Source: Verrucomicrobiota bacterium
GTDB taxonomy: Bacteria > Verrucomicrobiota > Verrucomicrobiia > Limisphaerales > J093
Direction of reading: 5' to 3'
Length of the DNA stretch: 64,000 nt
Assembly: GCA_016871715.1 (NCBI GenBank)
Contig: VHCO01000005.1
Span: 1-64,000, forward strand
In this document: in pieces, positions 48,301 to 57,902 of the stretch
Layout of the letters: each line of letters begins with the position of its first letter
Position numbering within the stretch: the first letter of the stretch is position 1
Made by a program: the position numbers and the translations under genes
The notes under the pieces: model-generated
Database searches by the model: none
Seen by the model: the letters and a program-made list of their open reading frames with translations, nothing else
Told to the model about the DNA's origin: nothing

Positions 48301-50304
48301 CTACCGGATCACGCCGCGTTTGCGGAGCAGGGCTTCCATGGCCTGATCCATCATCAAGTCGGCCAACGGCCGGGTGGCGTCGTCCAACTCGGCCGTGGCG
48401 GCCTTGAGTTGGGGCACGTGACCGGTTCGGGTGCGGGTGTCTTCGGTGGCGAGGGCCTGCTCGGTGGCGGCCAGCGCGGCCTCGATGCGGGTCCGGCTGG
48501 CCGGGTCGAGTTGGGTGTGGCACTCGGTTAAGCCTTTGCGGGTGGCAGCGATGGTTTCGGCCGCGCGGAGTTTGGCCTCGATCCACTGGCGCGCCTGGAG
48601 ATCGTCGAAGGCGTGGGCGACCGATTCCTCGACCATTCGTTGGACGGCGTCGTCGTCGACGTCGACGGCCGAGCGCATGGGCACGACGACTTGACGGCCG
48701 GTTTTGACGTCGCGGGCGAGCACGTGGAGGATGCCGTTGGCGTCGATCTCGAACTGGACACCGACGCGCGCCACGCCTTTGGGGGCCGGCTCGAACTCGA
48801 GGGTGAACCGCCCCAAGGTCCAGTTGTCGGCGGCCCGCTCGCGTTCGCCCTGGAGGACGTGGATGAGCATGCTGCGTTGGTAATCGACGGCGGTGGTGAA
48901 CAGCTCGCCGGCCTTGATGGGCAGGGTCGAGTTGCGGGGGATGATGACATTCATCAAGCCGCCGAAGGTCTCGAGGCCAAGGGACAACGGCGTCACGTCC
49001 AGCAAGAGCAGGTTTTGGAAGCCGCCGGCGAGGATCTCCGCTTGGATGGCTGCCCCCAAGGCCACGGCCTCGTCTGGGTTCTGGGACGTGTTCAGGCGTG
49101 GGCCCTCGAGCGGCGAAGGATCGATCGGTCCGGCCTGCGGCGCGGCGGTGTCCGGCTCGGGGACGCACCCGAACCAGGCGGCAACGAGCTGGCGCACCAG
49201 GGGCATGCGCGTTTGGCCGCCCACCAGGAGGACTTGATGCAGGTCTTTGGCCTCGAGCTTGGCGTCGGCCAGCGCCCGCAGGCAATGCGGCCGGGTGCGC
49301 TCGATCAGGTCGCACGTCAGCCGCTCGAGCTCCGTTCGTGTCAGGCGGCAACTGAAACTGAAGTCGGGCGTCAAAAAGGGCAGTGCCACCTCGACCTCAG
49401 TCTCGGTCGAGAGTCGAATTTTCGCCTGCTCGGCCGCCTCGCGGATACGCGAGAGCAGGGGTAAGGCGGCGGAAGGCGGCAAGCCACTCCCGGCCGGAGG
49501 CGGAAGAGGGACGGGGGCATCGGACACAGGCGACGCGGGGGGTGCGGCGGGGTCGAGGTAGGTCAGGTCTGGGCCACCGGCGGCTCGGATACGTTCGAGC
49601 AGATGGTCGGCGAGTCGGCGGTCGAGGTCGTCGCCGCCGAGGCGGGTGTTGCCGCTGGTGGCGAGCACTTGGAAGACGCCGCCGTGGAGCTCGAGGATCG
49701 AGAGATCGAAGGTGCCGCCGCCGAGGTCGTACACGGCCAGGCGCGAGCGCTCGCGGAGGCGGTCCAGGCCATAGGCGAGGGCGGCGGCGGTGGGTTCGTT
49801 CACGATCCGCTCGACGCTGAACCCGGCCAGTTCGCCGGCCAGTTTGGTGGCCTGGCGTTGGGCGTCGTTGAAGTAGGCCGGCACGGTGATCACCGCCCCC
49901 GTGACCGGTTCGCCCAGCGCCGCCTCGGCATCGCCCTTGAGCTTCTTGAGCACCTCGGCGGAGACCTCGGCCGGCGTGTAGGTGCGGCCGTGGATTTCGA
50001 GGGTGACCGGCTCGCTGCCTTGGCCGCGGACGGGATAGGTGACGCGGCGTTCGTCGTGGCTGAGCTCTTGGCCGCGCCGACCCATAAAGCGCTTGACCGA
50101 GTACACCGTTTCCGCCGGGCGTAGGATGCGGATGCGATGGGCTGGGCGCCCCACGAGTGGTGGGGCGTCCGGGGCGGGGTAATGCACGACCGACGGTGTG
50201 AGGCGTTGGCCGTCCGGATCGGCGAGGACACCAGGGATGCCAGCGTCCACGACAGCAACGAGGGAATGGGTGGTGCCCAGGTCGATGCCGACGATCTTGC
50301 TCAT
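48301..50304 (-). CDS. Hsp70-family chaperone (DnaK/HscA-like)
   Basis: [82 protein letters not shown]. Confidence 0.95.
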   Translation of the reverse strand: MSKIVGIDLGTTHSLVAVVDAGIPGVLADPDGQRLTPSVVHYPAPDAPPLVGRPAHRIRILRPAETVYSVKRFMGRRGQELSHDERRVTYPVRGQGSEPVTLEIHGRTYTPAEVSAEVLKKLKGDAEAALGEPVTGAVITVPAYFNDAQRQATKLAGELAGFSVERIVNEPTAAALAYGLDRLRERSRLAVYDLGGGTFDLSILELHGGVFQVLATSGNTRLGGDDLDRRLADHLLERIRAAGGPDLTYLDPAAPPASPVSDAPVPLPPPAGSGLPPSAALPLLSRIREAAEQAKIRLSTETEVEVALPFLTPDFSFSCRLTRTELERLTCDLIERTRPHCLRALADAKLEAKDLHQVLLVGGQTRMPLVRQLVAAWFGCVPEPDTAAPQAGPIDPSPLEGPRLNTSQNPDEAVALGAAIQAEILAGGFQNLLLLDVTPLSLGLETFGGLMNVIIPRNSTLPIKAGELFTTAVDYQRSMLIHVLQGERERAADNWTLGRFTLEFEPAPKGVARVGVQFEIDANGILHVLARDVKTGRQVVVPMRSAVDVDDDAVQRMVEESVAHAFDDLQARQWIEAKLRAAETIAATRKGLTECHTQLDPASRTRIEAALAATEQALATEDTRTRTGHVPQLKAATAELDDATRPLADLMMDQAMEALLRKRGVIR

Positions 50305-50361
50305 GATGCGGGAGCGGGGCCGGGTACTGCGGCGGCTGGGCGGGGTGGGGCGGGGTTAGGG

Positions 50362-53300
50362 TTAGTCGGCCAGGAGATACTGGAGGTCGTCGAGGGTGAG
50401 GCTCTGGGCGAACTTCTCTTCGCCCAAAACGTCTTCCGCGAGCGCGGACTTCTGCCGCTGGAGCGCGCGGATTTTCTCTTCGATGCTGTCTTTGATCAGG
50501 AGGCGATAGGCGAGGACTTTATTGACTTGTCCGATGCGGTGAGTGCGGTCGATGGCCTGGTTCTCGACGGCGGGGTTCCACCAGGGATCGAACAGGATGA
50601 CGTAACTGGCGGCGGTGAGGTTCAGGCCGAACCCGCCGGCGCGGAGCGAGATGAGGAACACGCCGGAGCCGGGGGCGGTTTGGAAGCGTTGGACCAGTTC
50701 ACCGCGGTTTTCGGTTTCGCCGGTCAAGTAGTACACGGGCCAACCCAATTCCTCGAGCATGGGCTTGAGCAGCTTGAGCAGTTCGACGAACTGGGAGAAC
50801 ACCAGGACTTTGTGCCCCTCTTCCATGAGCGGCCCCAGTTGGTCCAGCAACGCGCCGACCTTGGCGCTCTCGGCGCGCGAGTCGGGCTTGGCAAGGGCTG
50901 GGTGGCAGCAGATCTGGCGCAGCCGCATCAGCGAGGCCAGGAAGTGGAACTGTTGTTGCGCCAGTTGTTCCGGGGTCTGGATCCCCAGCAACAATTGCTG
51001 GGCACGCTTCAGTTCGGCCCGGTAGAGCAGCTTCTGCTCGCCCTCGATCTCGCAGTACAGGTCTTCCTCGATGCGGTCAGGCAGGTCTTTAGCCACCTGC
51101 CCTTTGGTCCGGCGCAGCAGGAAGGGGCGCACGCGGGCGGCTAGGCGGCGGCGGGCGAAGGGATCGTCTTTGCGGTCGTAGAGGCGGCCGAACTGCTGGC
51201 GGCTGCCGAGGACGCCTGGCATGACGAAGGCCATCAGGCTCCAGAGGTCCATGAGCCGGTTTTCGATGGGTGTACCGGACAGGACCAAGCGGTTCTCCGC
51301 TCGCAGGGCGCGCGCCACTTGCGCCGTTTGGGATCCGGGATTCTTGATGTACTGGCCTTCGTCCAGGATCACCGCGTGCCACCGGATGGGGACGAGGCTC
51401 TCGCCCAACAACCGGAGTTGAGAGTAGTTGACGACGTGCAGATCGGCCTGGTCGAGGTGCTCGTGGAACGCGTTCAGCTCGCTCGCCGGCCAGAGTTTGA
51501 CCCGCAACTGGGGCGTGAACCGGGCCACCTCGGCTCGCCAGTTGTCCATCACGGACTTGGGACAGACCACCAACACCGGCGCCAACGGCGCATCCGGCGC
51601 GGTGCGGGCAGCGGGATCGGCGGCGGGGTGGGCGGGGTCGCAGCCAGGGTTCGGGCGGTCGCCGTTGTTGCCGCCGGCTGCGGGCGTGGCGGGAGTGCGC
51701 AGCCAGACTAACCAGGCCAGGGCCTGGAGCGTTTTGCCCAAGCCCATGTCGTCGGCCAAGATCCCGCCGAAGCGGTTCGCCGCGAGGTATGCCAGGAAAT
51801 GGTACCCCTCGAGTTGGTAGGGCCGGAGGTTAGCCGTCACTCCGGCCGGCAGGGCGGGCGTGACGCGGGCCTGGATTTCGCTGGCGCGTCGTTGGATTTG
51901 GGCGGCTTGCAGTTCGGGCAGGAACTTCTTAGCGGCGTCATCGGCCAGTTGCAGGGCGTGGAGGCGCTGCGGCTCGGAGGTCAGCTCGTGCGGGGTCAGC
52001 CCCAGGCGGGCGAGGCGTTCGTCTTCCTCTTCGGACAGGTCGAATTGGAGTCGGCGCCAGCCTTTGCCGGGCAGGCGAACGTAGCGGCCCTTGGCATCCA
52101 GCAACAACTTCAACTCCTCCGGCGAGAGCGTCGTATCCGAGGCGTCCAGCACCACTTTGAGGTCGAACCAATCGATGGTGGTCTCGGTGGCTTCGAGGCG
52201 GACTTTGCCGGCGACGGCTTGCTGCGCCAGGGTGGCCAGGTCCCCGACCAGGTGGAGGTGGATCTCGGGGGGGACAGTCTTGAGCCAGGCGGCAAAGGTC
52301 TCTGGGAACTGCCGTGTCACGCGCAGGCTCAGGTACCCGTAGTAGGCTTCCCATCGTAGCCCGAGCGGCTCCATGGCGCGCGGCACGCGATCCAGATCGG
52401 TGCGGTCGTAGTAGACCAGGGCTGGGGCGGTTTTGCGCTTGCGCCGGGTGTCGGACTCGACGGCAATCCAGGACTCCCCGTTCCATTGCTCGCGGTGGAC
52501 CCCGTCTTCGGACTCGGCCAAGACGTAGAACTGGCAGACCTCGGTCTTGCTGCCCGGATAAGTGGGCTGCAGCTCGCAGCGCACGGCCACGCGCAGGGGC
52601 ACTTGCCGGACCCGCTCCTGCACGCGGGGCGGCATATCGAGGCCCAAGCTCCGCAACAGCTCGACACCCGGCTGCGTCTCGAGGGCGGGGGCCGGAATCA
52701 GATTCTCTTGCCTGACGTCGAGCAGCAGACCCGCGGCGGGGGGGCCGTGGTAAACCGCGCTGCTGCTCAAGTAGAGGGGCGGCTCGCCGGGCAAGACCCA
52801 CAGCGGACTCGGGGCCGGTGTCCCATCCGCTTTGACCAAGCGCAGCCGGTAATCGTCGTCATCGTTCTCGGCGGGGGTGAGGACCCAGGCCAGCGACTCG
52901 TGGGCGTGTTCCAGGGGCAGGCCGTTCGCCGCGATGAGCCGCTCGCGCAGCGTCGGGTGTCGCAGCAATCGGCCGACCAGGCGCAGCGCGGCGGTGTCGG
53001 CCAGGCTCAGCCGAGGGTGGGGCGAGACGTTATAGCCGCGTTCAAGGGCGACCTGCCAGAGCAAGCCGGCCTCGGGCGTCAATTCGACAGACCCATCGCG
53101 GTAGCTGGAGTGGAATTGGCGCAGGGGCGCAGGCTTGACCGCCTCGAAACCGTCGCGGCCTGGCCGGCGCCATTCCAGTTCGAGGTTTTCGCCGAGGAGC
53201 CGCCAGCGCAGGTCGTACGCCCCGCTGCCAGCGGCCGCCCGGTGCCGCTCCGCCCTGAAGCCCTGCAGCGACTCGGTCCAGCGCTCGATCGACCGGCTCC

Positions 53301-54018
53301 GGTTCCACTTCCGGAGCTTCTCCTGCACCGGGCCGAGGTCGCTAACCGGCTTCATGAATTCCGGCAGGCGCTTGCCGTGCGACTCGAGGGCATGGGCCAC
53401 GTAGAGCCAGAACTCGTGTTCGGTCTCGGGAAAAGCGGGCCAGAGTTGCAGCGTGTTCCAGCCGTAGCCCCCGAGGTTGAGGCCCAGCTCGTCCAAGTCC
53501 CATTGGTTGAGCAGGCGCGTCTGGCAAACGCGCGTGTAGACCTCGTTGAGCCGTTGCAGGAACACGCGCTCTTGGGGTTTGAGCGAGCGCCCCAAACCCC
53601 GCGCGACGGTGTCGGCTAACGAGGTGTGGCCCGCCGAGCCGTTCTGCGTGCGCTCGGCGGCGCCGCGGCGAAGGAGGGCCGGCTTCTTGCCCGTGCTCAG
53701 GCTGCGCACGGTCGAGAGGTTGTGCTCGGCCAGGAGCGCTTTCATGGCCGCATACAGGTGCGGGCAGTCGTCGCCGTCGTCCGAGGAACATGAGCACCAG
53801 CCGATCCAGCTCTCGTTCCCGGGGCATTCGAGGTGAACAGAGTGTTCTTCGCCATCGACCACGATGGCCTCGTACTCGAGGCCGGGCTCGACACACCGAA
53901 GCTGTTGGACCCGACCGGTCCGGAAGCAGAGTTCACCCGCTTTGATGGCGCGGCTGCTGAATTCTTCCAGGTAGTCGGCGGCGTCCTGAGCGTTAACCAG
54001 TTCGTACATGTCGCTCAT
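50362..54018 (-). CDS. SNF2-family DEAD/DEAH helicase with N-terminal SWIM zinc-finger-like domain
   Basis: GGILADDMGLGKTLQALAWLVWL; AVILDEGQYIKN; LVLSGTPIENRLMDLWSL; VFLISLRAGGFGLNLTAASYVILFDPWWNPAVENQAIDRTHRIGQ; N-terminal WCSCSSDDGDDCPHLYAA. Confidence 0.95.
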   Translation of the reverse strand: MSDMYELVNAQDAADYLEEFSSRAIKAGELCFRTGRVQQLRCVEPGLEYEAIVVDGEEHSVHLECPGNESWIGWCSCSSDDGDDCPHLYAAMKALLAEHNLSTVRSLSTGKKPALLRRGAAERTQNGSAGHTSLADTVARGLGRSLKPQERVFLQRLNEVYTRVCQTRLLNQWDLDELGLNLGGYGWNTLQLWPAFPETEHEFWLYVAHALESHGKRLPEFMKPVSDLGPVQEKLRKWNRSRSIERWTESLQGFRAERHRAAAGSGAYDLRWRLLGENLELEWRRPGRDGFEAVKPAPLRQFHSSYRDGSVELTPEAGLLWQVALERGYNVSPHPRLSLADTAALRLVGRLLRHPTLRERLIAANGLPLEHAHESLAWVLTPAENDDDDYRLRLVKADGTPAPSPLWVLPGEPPLYLSSSAVYHGPPAAGLLLDVRQENLIPAPALETQPGVELLRSLGLDMPPRVQERVRQVPLRVAVRCELQPTYPGSKTEVCQFYVLAESEDGVHREQWNGESWIAVESDTRRKRKTAPALVYYDRTDLDRVPRAMEPLGLRWEAYYGYLSLRVTRQFPETFAAWLKTVPPEIHLHLVGDLATLAQQAVAGKVRLEATETTIDWFDLKVVLDASDTTLSPEELKLLLDAKGRYVRLPGKGWRRLQFDLSEEEDERLARLGLTPHELTSEPQRLHALQLADDAAKKFLPELQAAQIQRRASEIQARVTPALPAGVTANLRPYQLEGYHFLAYLAANRFGGILADDMGLGKTLQALAWLVWLRTPATPAAGGNNGDRPNPGCDPAHPAADPAARTAPDAPLAPVLVVCPKSVMDNWRAEVARFTPQLRVKLWPASELNAFHEHLDQADLHVVNYSQLRLLGESLVPIRWHAVILDEGQYIKNPGSQTAQVARALRAENRLVLSGTPIENRLMDLWSLMAFVMPGVLGSRQQFGRLYDRKDDPFARRRLAARVRPFLLRRTKGQVAKDLPDRIEEDLYCEIEGEQKLLYRAELKRAQQLLLGIQTPEQLAQQQFHFLASLMRLRQICCHPALAKPDSRAESAKVGALLDQLGPLMEEGHKVLVFSQFVELLKLLKPMLEELGWPVYYLTGETENRGELVQRFQTAPGSGVFLISLRAGGFGLNLTAASYVILFDPWWNPAVENQAIDRTHRIGQVNKVLAYRLLIKDSIEEKIRALQRQKSALAEDVLGEEKFAQSLTLDDLQYLLAD

Positions 54019-54351
54019 CGCAAGCCGCAGTGTAGAGCCGGTTCGGCCGGGTACAAGTGGAGAGTGGCCAACCGACGCAGCCGACACGCTGAGCGCTCAG
54101 TGGAACGGCGACCGGTGGGGGACTCACTGGCTCCCTGGTGCCGGCTGCCGGCTGCTGGGGGCTGTGGCGCGCAGGGTTTGGCCACCTCATCGGTCTTCGA
54201 ACCCGTTCCGTGCCAGCGCCTGGCGCAGAATGGTTCTGTCAATGACTAAAAACCCGTCGAGTAGTACTGTTCGACCTGGAGCCTATGTCAACGACGACAA
54301 GAAAGTCACTTAGCTCGGCAGTCTATGATCCGGGGCACTGCATCTGTCTGG

Positions 54352-54470
54352 CTAGTATCCGCGCTGCCGGCAACTCCTTGGCAAGCAACAGAGCAGGGCG
54401 AAGCCGACCCCAAGCAGCAGCCAGGTCGAGGGCTCCGGTACGCAAATGTCGAACGCTTTCAAGAGGTTCG
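54352..54470 (-). pseudogene. orphan PEP-CTERM sorting tail (gene remnant)
   Basis: Reverse strand VPEPSTWLLLGVGFALLCCLPRSCRQRGY*, out of frame with the neighbouring ThuA ORF. Confidence 0.6.
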
Positions 54471-55277
54471 TTGCCGGCGCGGGCCGGCCCAGCGGACGGC
54501 GTTGGCCATGATGCGTTGCACCTCGGGCAGGTAGAAGTCGCGGTAGGTTTCGTGCCCGGGCGAGAAGTAGAACATGCGCCCCCGGCCGATGGTCCAGCAC
54601 AAGCCGACGCGGGTGGGTTCTTCCTTGCCGTCGGGGTAGATGTAGACGCCCTCGAGGGGAACGGCTTCGGGTGTGGGGACCTTGTACGGCTCGCTGTAAC
54701 GCTCGACCTGCGGGAGGGTGAAATCGGCGAGGCCGCGCGCGATGGGGTGCTGGGGGTCTTTGACGACGATCTTGAGTTTGCAGCCGTCGTTCTTGTAGGC
54801 GCTCCAACTGCAGGCCGTGCCCATGAGGCGTTTGTTGGGTTTGGCGAAGTGGGAGGAATGGAGCGAGACAAAGCCCATGCCACCTTCGGTCACGCGCTTG
54901 ACGATGCGGTCGACATATTCGTCTTTGACGTCGCCGTGGCGCTTGTGGCCCCACCAGATGAGCACGTCGCAGCGGTCGAGGGAGTCCTGGGCGCAACCTT
55001 GCTCGGTGCTGGCGAGGTTGGCGGTCTCGACCGTCCAGCGCGGGAGGGACTCTCGCAGGGCAGCGGCGATGACGGTGTTGATGTCGTCGGGATAGACCTT
55101 ATCGACCGGGGCGGTGCCTTCGGACCAGACCACGACGCGGCGGGCGGGAGCGTCGGCGCGCTGCGCCTGGGCGGTGTAGGCGAAGGCAGCGGCCCCCAAG
55201 CCAGCGGCCAGAAAGGCGCGGCGTGAGCAGGCGGAATGGGAGGCGAGGGTGGTGGGGCTAGGATCGGGGATGTTCAT
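54459..55277 (-). CDS. Tat-exported ThuA-like (trehalose utilization domain) protein
   Basis: SRRAFLAAGLGAAAFAYTAQAQ; RRVVVWSEGTAP; DVLIWWGHKRHGDV; GMGFVSLHSSHF; RMFYFSPGHETY. Confidence 0.88.
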   Translation of the reverse strand: MNIPDPSPTTLASHSACSRRAFLAAGLGAAAFAYTAQAQRADAPARRVVVWSEGTAPVDKVYPDDINTVIAAALRESLPRWTVETANLASTEQGCAQDSLDRCDVLIWWGHKRHGDVKDEYVDRIVKRVTEGGMGFVSLHSSHFAKPNKRLMGTACSWSAYKNDGCKLKIVVKDPQHPIARGLADFTLPQVERYSEPYKVPTPEAVPLEGVYIYPDGKEEPTRVGLCWTIGRGRMFYFSPGHETYRDFYLPEVQRIMANAVRWAGPRRQRTS

Positions 55278-55378
55278 AGCGGGCATGGTTGATCTGAGGC
55301 GAACTAAAGGCAAGCGGACAATGGCCGACAGTGGCAAGGGCGAGAAATATCGACGAGATCGAGCGAGCCGGAGCGCGT

Positions 55379-57592
55379 TCACGGGGCGGGGAGCCGCACG
55401 CGGGCGACGGTGTAAGGGGCGAGGTCGATGGTCAACTGGCCGGCGTGGACGGGGAGGCTCGAGTCGGACGGCAGCACGGCCTCTGGGTGTTCGAGGGTAT
55501 TGGCCGCCCAAGGCACCGCCGCGGTCAGGGTGCGGACTGTGGCCATGCCGGCGGCGGGGAAGTCGCGGCACTCGATGCTGAGCCGGATAGGGCCGGTGGA
55601 ACCGCGATGGACCAAGGACAAGAGCAAGGCACCGTCGGGGGCAACGGCGGCGAGGGTATCCAAGGCGCCGAAACTAAGGTTAGGCACGGCGTTGCGTAGG
55701 TCGGGCAACACGCGTGGGGCCTGTTCGAGGGCGCACTCGATTTCGAGAGCGACGGGGGTTGCCTCGGCCAGGGCGGCGAACATGGCTTGGGCGTAATGGC
55801 AGGGGTTGGCCCAAACGCGCTCGCGTTCTTTACGCAAGCCGCCCCCGTGATTGACGGTGGCCGAGTGCGTGACCATGGTGACGAACGGGGCGAGGCGGAC
55901 GCAGGCGTGGTAGATGAGCACGTTGTAGATGGCCTCGGTGAGACTGGCTTGGCCGGGCAGATTGTCGCGGGTCAGGCGGACGGGCGCATTGGGCTCAGGG
56001 GCACGGCTGAGGCGGGCGAAGGTTTGGAGTTCGGTGACGGCGAGGCGGGGTTGGGCGATCCCAGAGCGGGCCAAGTCATCGCGCAGGGCGCTCCAGCGTT
56101 GCTCGAGGACCTCGGGGACGGCCATGAAATCGCGGTGCACGGCGACTGGGTCGGTTGCCGGGGAAACGGTCCCACCGATGAGGGGATGGTCGGTGGTGAC
56201 CTCGAGCCGCGGTCCGGCGCCGGCGATCAGGGTGTCGTTCCAGTCTTTGCCCCACAGGACGGGTGCGCCGCAGGCATAGAGCGTGACGGTGGGATCGACT
56301 TGGCGGAGGGCTTGGGCGAACTGGCGGTAGCGGTCCACATAGCCGGCGGCGGTGGTCCAATGGAACTGCCAACGGCCCCACAGTTCGTTACCGATCTCCC
56401 AGTGTTGGACGCCGTAGGGGTCGGGATGGCCGTGAGCGGCGCGCAATTCACCCATGGGGGTGGCGGTGCTGCCGTTGCAGTACTCGAGCCAGCGAGCCGC
56501 TTCGGCGGCGGTGCCATCGCCGGCGTTGACACAGATCATCGGTTCGCAGCCGACGGCGCGGCAGAAGGCGATGAACTCGTCGGTGCCGAAGGTGTTCGGT
56601 TCGACGCCGCCCCAGGCGTAGTTGGGGCGGGTGGGTCGCCGCTCGATCGGACCGATCCCATCCTCCCAGTGGTACGCGCTGACGAAGTTGCCGCCTGGCC
56701 ACCGGAGCAGCGGCAGATGGGAGTCTTTCAGGAAGCAGATCACGTCGGGGTCGGCCCCGCGCACGTGGTCGATGGGGCGCAGGAAGGCGTGGCGGACGAC
56801 GAACTGGCCGGGGCGGTCGGCGAGGATAGCGAGGCGGTAGGCAACTGTTGGATCGGTCGAGTCAGGCACGGTGAGTCGGCCTTGCAGGCGCGTCCAGGTT
56901 TCGCTGAGGCCGGCGACGAGCGTTTCGTCGCAGGACACGAGCCGGTCGGCGCCTCGGGCGAGGCTGATGCGGAGCGATGACAGGTCGGGTGACCGGGCGT
57001 AGATCTCGAACTCGAAGGTGCGCTGGCGGTGGAGCGGCAGCCAGATCCATTGGGCGAGGCCTTGGCCGGCGGCGCTGGCTTGGAGGCGTTGGGCGCGGCC
57101 GCCGTGCGGGCCGGTGTCTGGGCTGACCGTCACCGCCGCGCGCGGGCCGACGCGGGTCCAGAAGCTGGCCAATCCGTCCCCGTGCGCCTGGACGAGGCCG
57201 TCGAGTTCGGTTTCCGGCCAGCCGAAGCGGGTGGCGAGCCGGCGCAGTTCCTCGTGAATGCGCTGGTCTTCCCAGTGGAACTTGGTCAAGCCGTCGGGCG
57301 ACATTTGGCCGGTCCAGAACGGGTAGTCGGCGAAGGTGGGGTTGCGCAGGATTTGGGCGTCCATGCCGTTGTAGATATTGAAGCCGAGGTGTTCGGCGAA
57401 TTTGCCCGTGATCGCGCGCGGGATGGGGTGCGCGGCGCGTTGGCGGGTGTGGATGCGGAGGATGGCGCGGGAGGGGTCGGTGGCGGGGCGCAGTTGGCGC
57501 AGCGGCGGTCGAGCGGCGGCGGGTACGGGCTCAGCGGCGCGCAGGGAACCGATCGCTGCAACGAGAAGGAGGAAGAGACGCCAGGAGTACAT
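55379..57592 (-). CDS. alpha-L-arabinofuranosidase-like glycoside hydrolase (GH51-like)
   Basis: ITGKFAEHLGFNIYNGMDAQILRNPTF; LLRWPGGNFVSAYHWEDGIGP; QHWEIGNELWGRWQ; signal peptide MYSWRLFLLLVAAIGSLRA. Confidence 0.85.
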   Translation of the reverse strand: MYSWRLFLLLVAAIGSLRAAEPVPAAARPPLRQLRPATDPSRAILRIHTRQRAAHPIPRAITGKFAEHLGFNIYNGMDAQILRNPTFADYPFWTGQMSPDGLTKFHWEDQRIHEELRRLATRFGWPETELDGLVQAHGDGLASFWTRVGPRAAVTVSPDTGPHGGRAQRLQASAAGQGLAQWIWLPLHRQRTFEFEIYARSPDLSSLRISLARGADRLVSCDETLVAGLSETWTRLQGRLTVPDSTDPTVAYRLAILADRPGQFVVRHAFLRPIDHVRGADPDVICFLKDSHLPLLRWPGGNFVSAYHWEDGIGPIERRPTRPNYAWGGVEPNTFGTDEFIAFCRAVGCEPMICVNAGDGTAAEAARWLEYCNGSTATPMGELRAAHGHPDPYGVQHWEIGNELWGRWQFHWTTAAGYVDRYRQFAQALRQVDPTVTLYACGAPVLWGKDWNDTLIAGAGPRLEVTTDHPLIGGTVSPATDPVAVHRDFMAVPEVLEQRWSALRDDLARSGIAQPRLAVTELQTFARLSRAPEPNAPVRLTRDNLPGQASLTEAIYNVLIYHACVRLAPFVTMVTHSATVNHGGGLRKERERVWANPCHYAQAMFAALAEATPVALEIECALEQAPRVLPDLRNAVPNLSFGALDTLAAVAPDGALLLSLVHRGSTGPIRLSIECRDFPAAGMATVRTLTAAVPWAANTLEHPEAVLPSDSSLPVHAGQLTIDLAPYTVARVRLPAP

Positions 57593-57847
57593 GCGGCGGA
57601 CTGTAGCTCGAGGCGGGGGTAACGTGAATCTGGAAGTAAGGGTTGAGCCGCGCCCGCTGAGGGGTGTGTGGACCATGCAGTGCAGGGCCGCGCTTGACTG
57701 CTGGCAACCCTGGATCACGACATCTCCCATGCCGCGGTGGAGGTCATTGCCTGATCCGGGCTCGGCTTGGGAGAGGTTTGGGTCAGCCCCGGTTAGGCGA
57801 TGATTGGGGCGCACGCCAAAGCGTGGACACCCAACCGACCGGCTGAG

Positions 57848-57878
57848 AAAAAAGGGACCGGGCTAGTGCCCGGTCCCT
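57848..57878 (-). terminator. intrinsic terminator downstream of the PA14-like gene
   Basis: Reverse strand AGGGACCGGGC-ACTA-GCCCGGTCCCTTTTTT, perfect 11-bp stem + T-run. Confidence 0.93.
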
Positions 57879-57902
57879 GTGCTCAGGTTGAACTCGGCTC
57901 GG

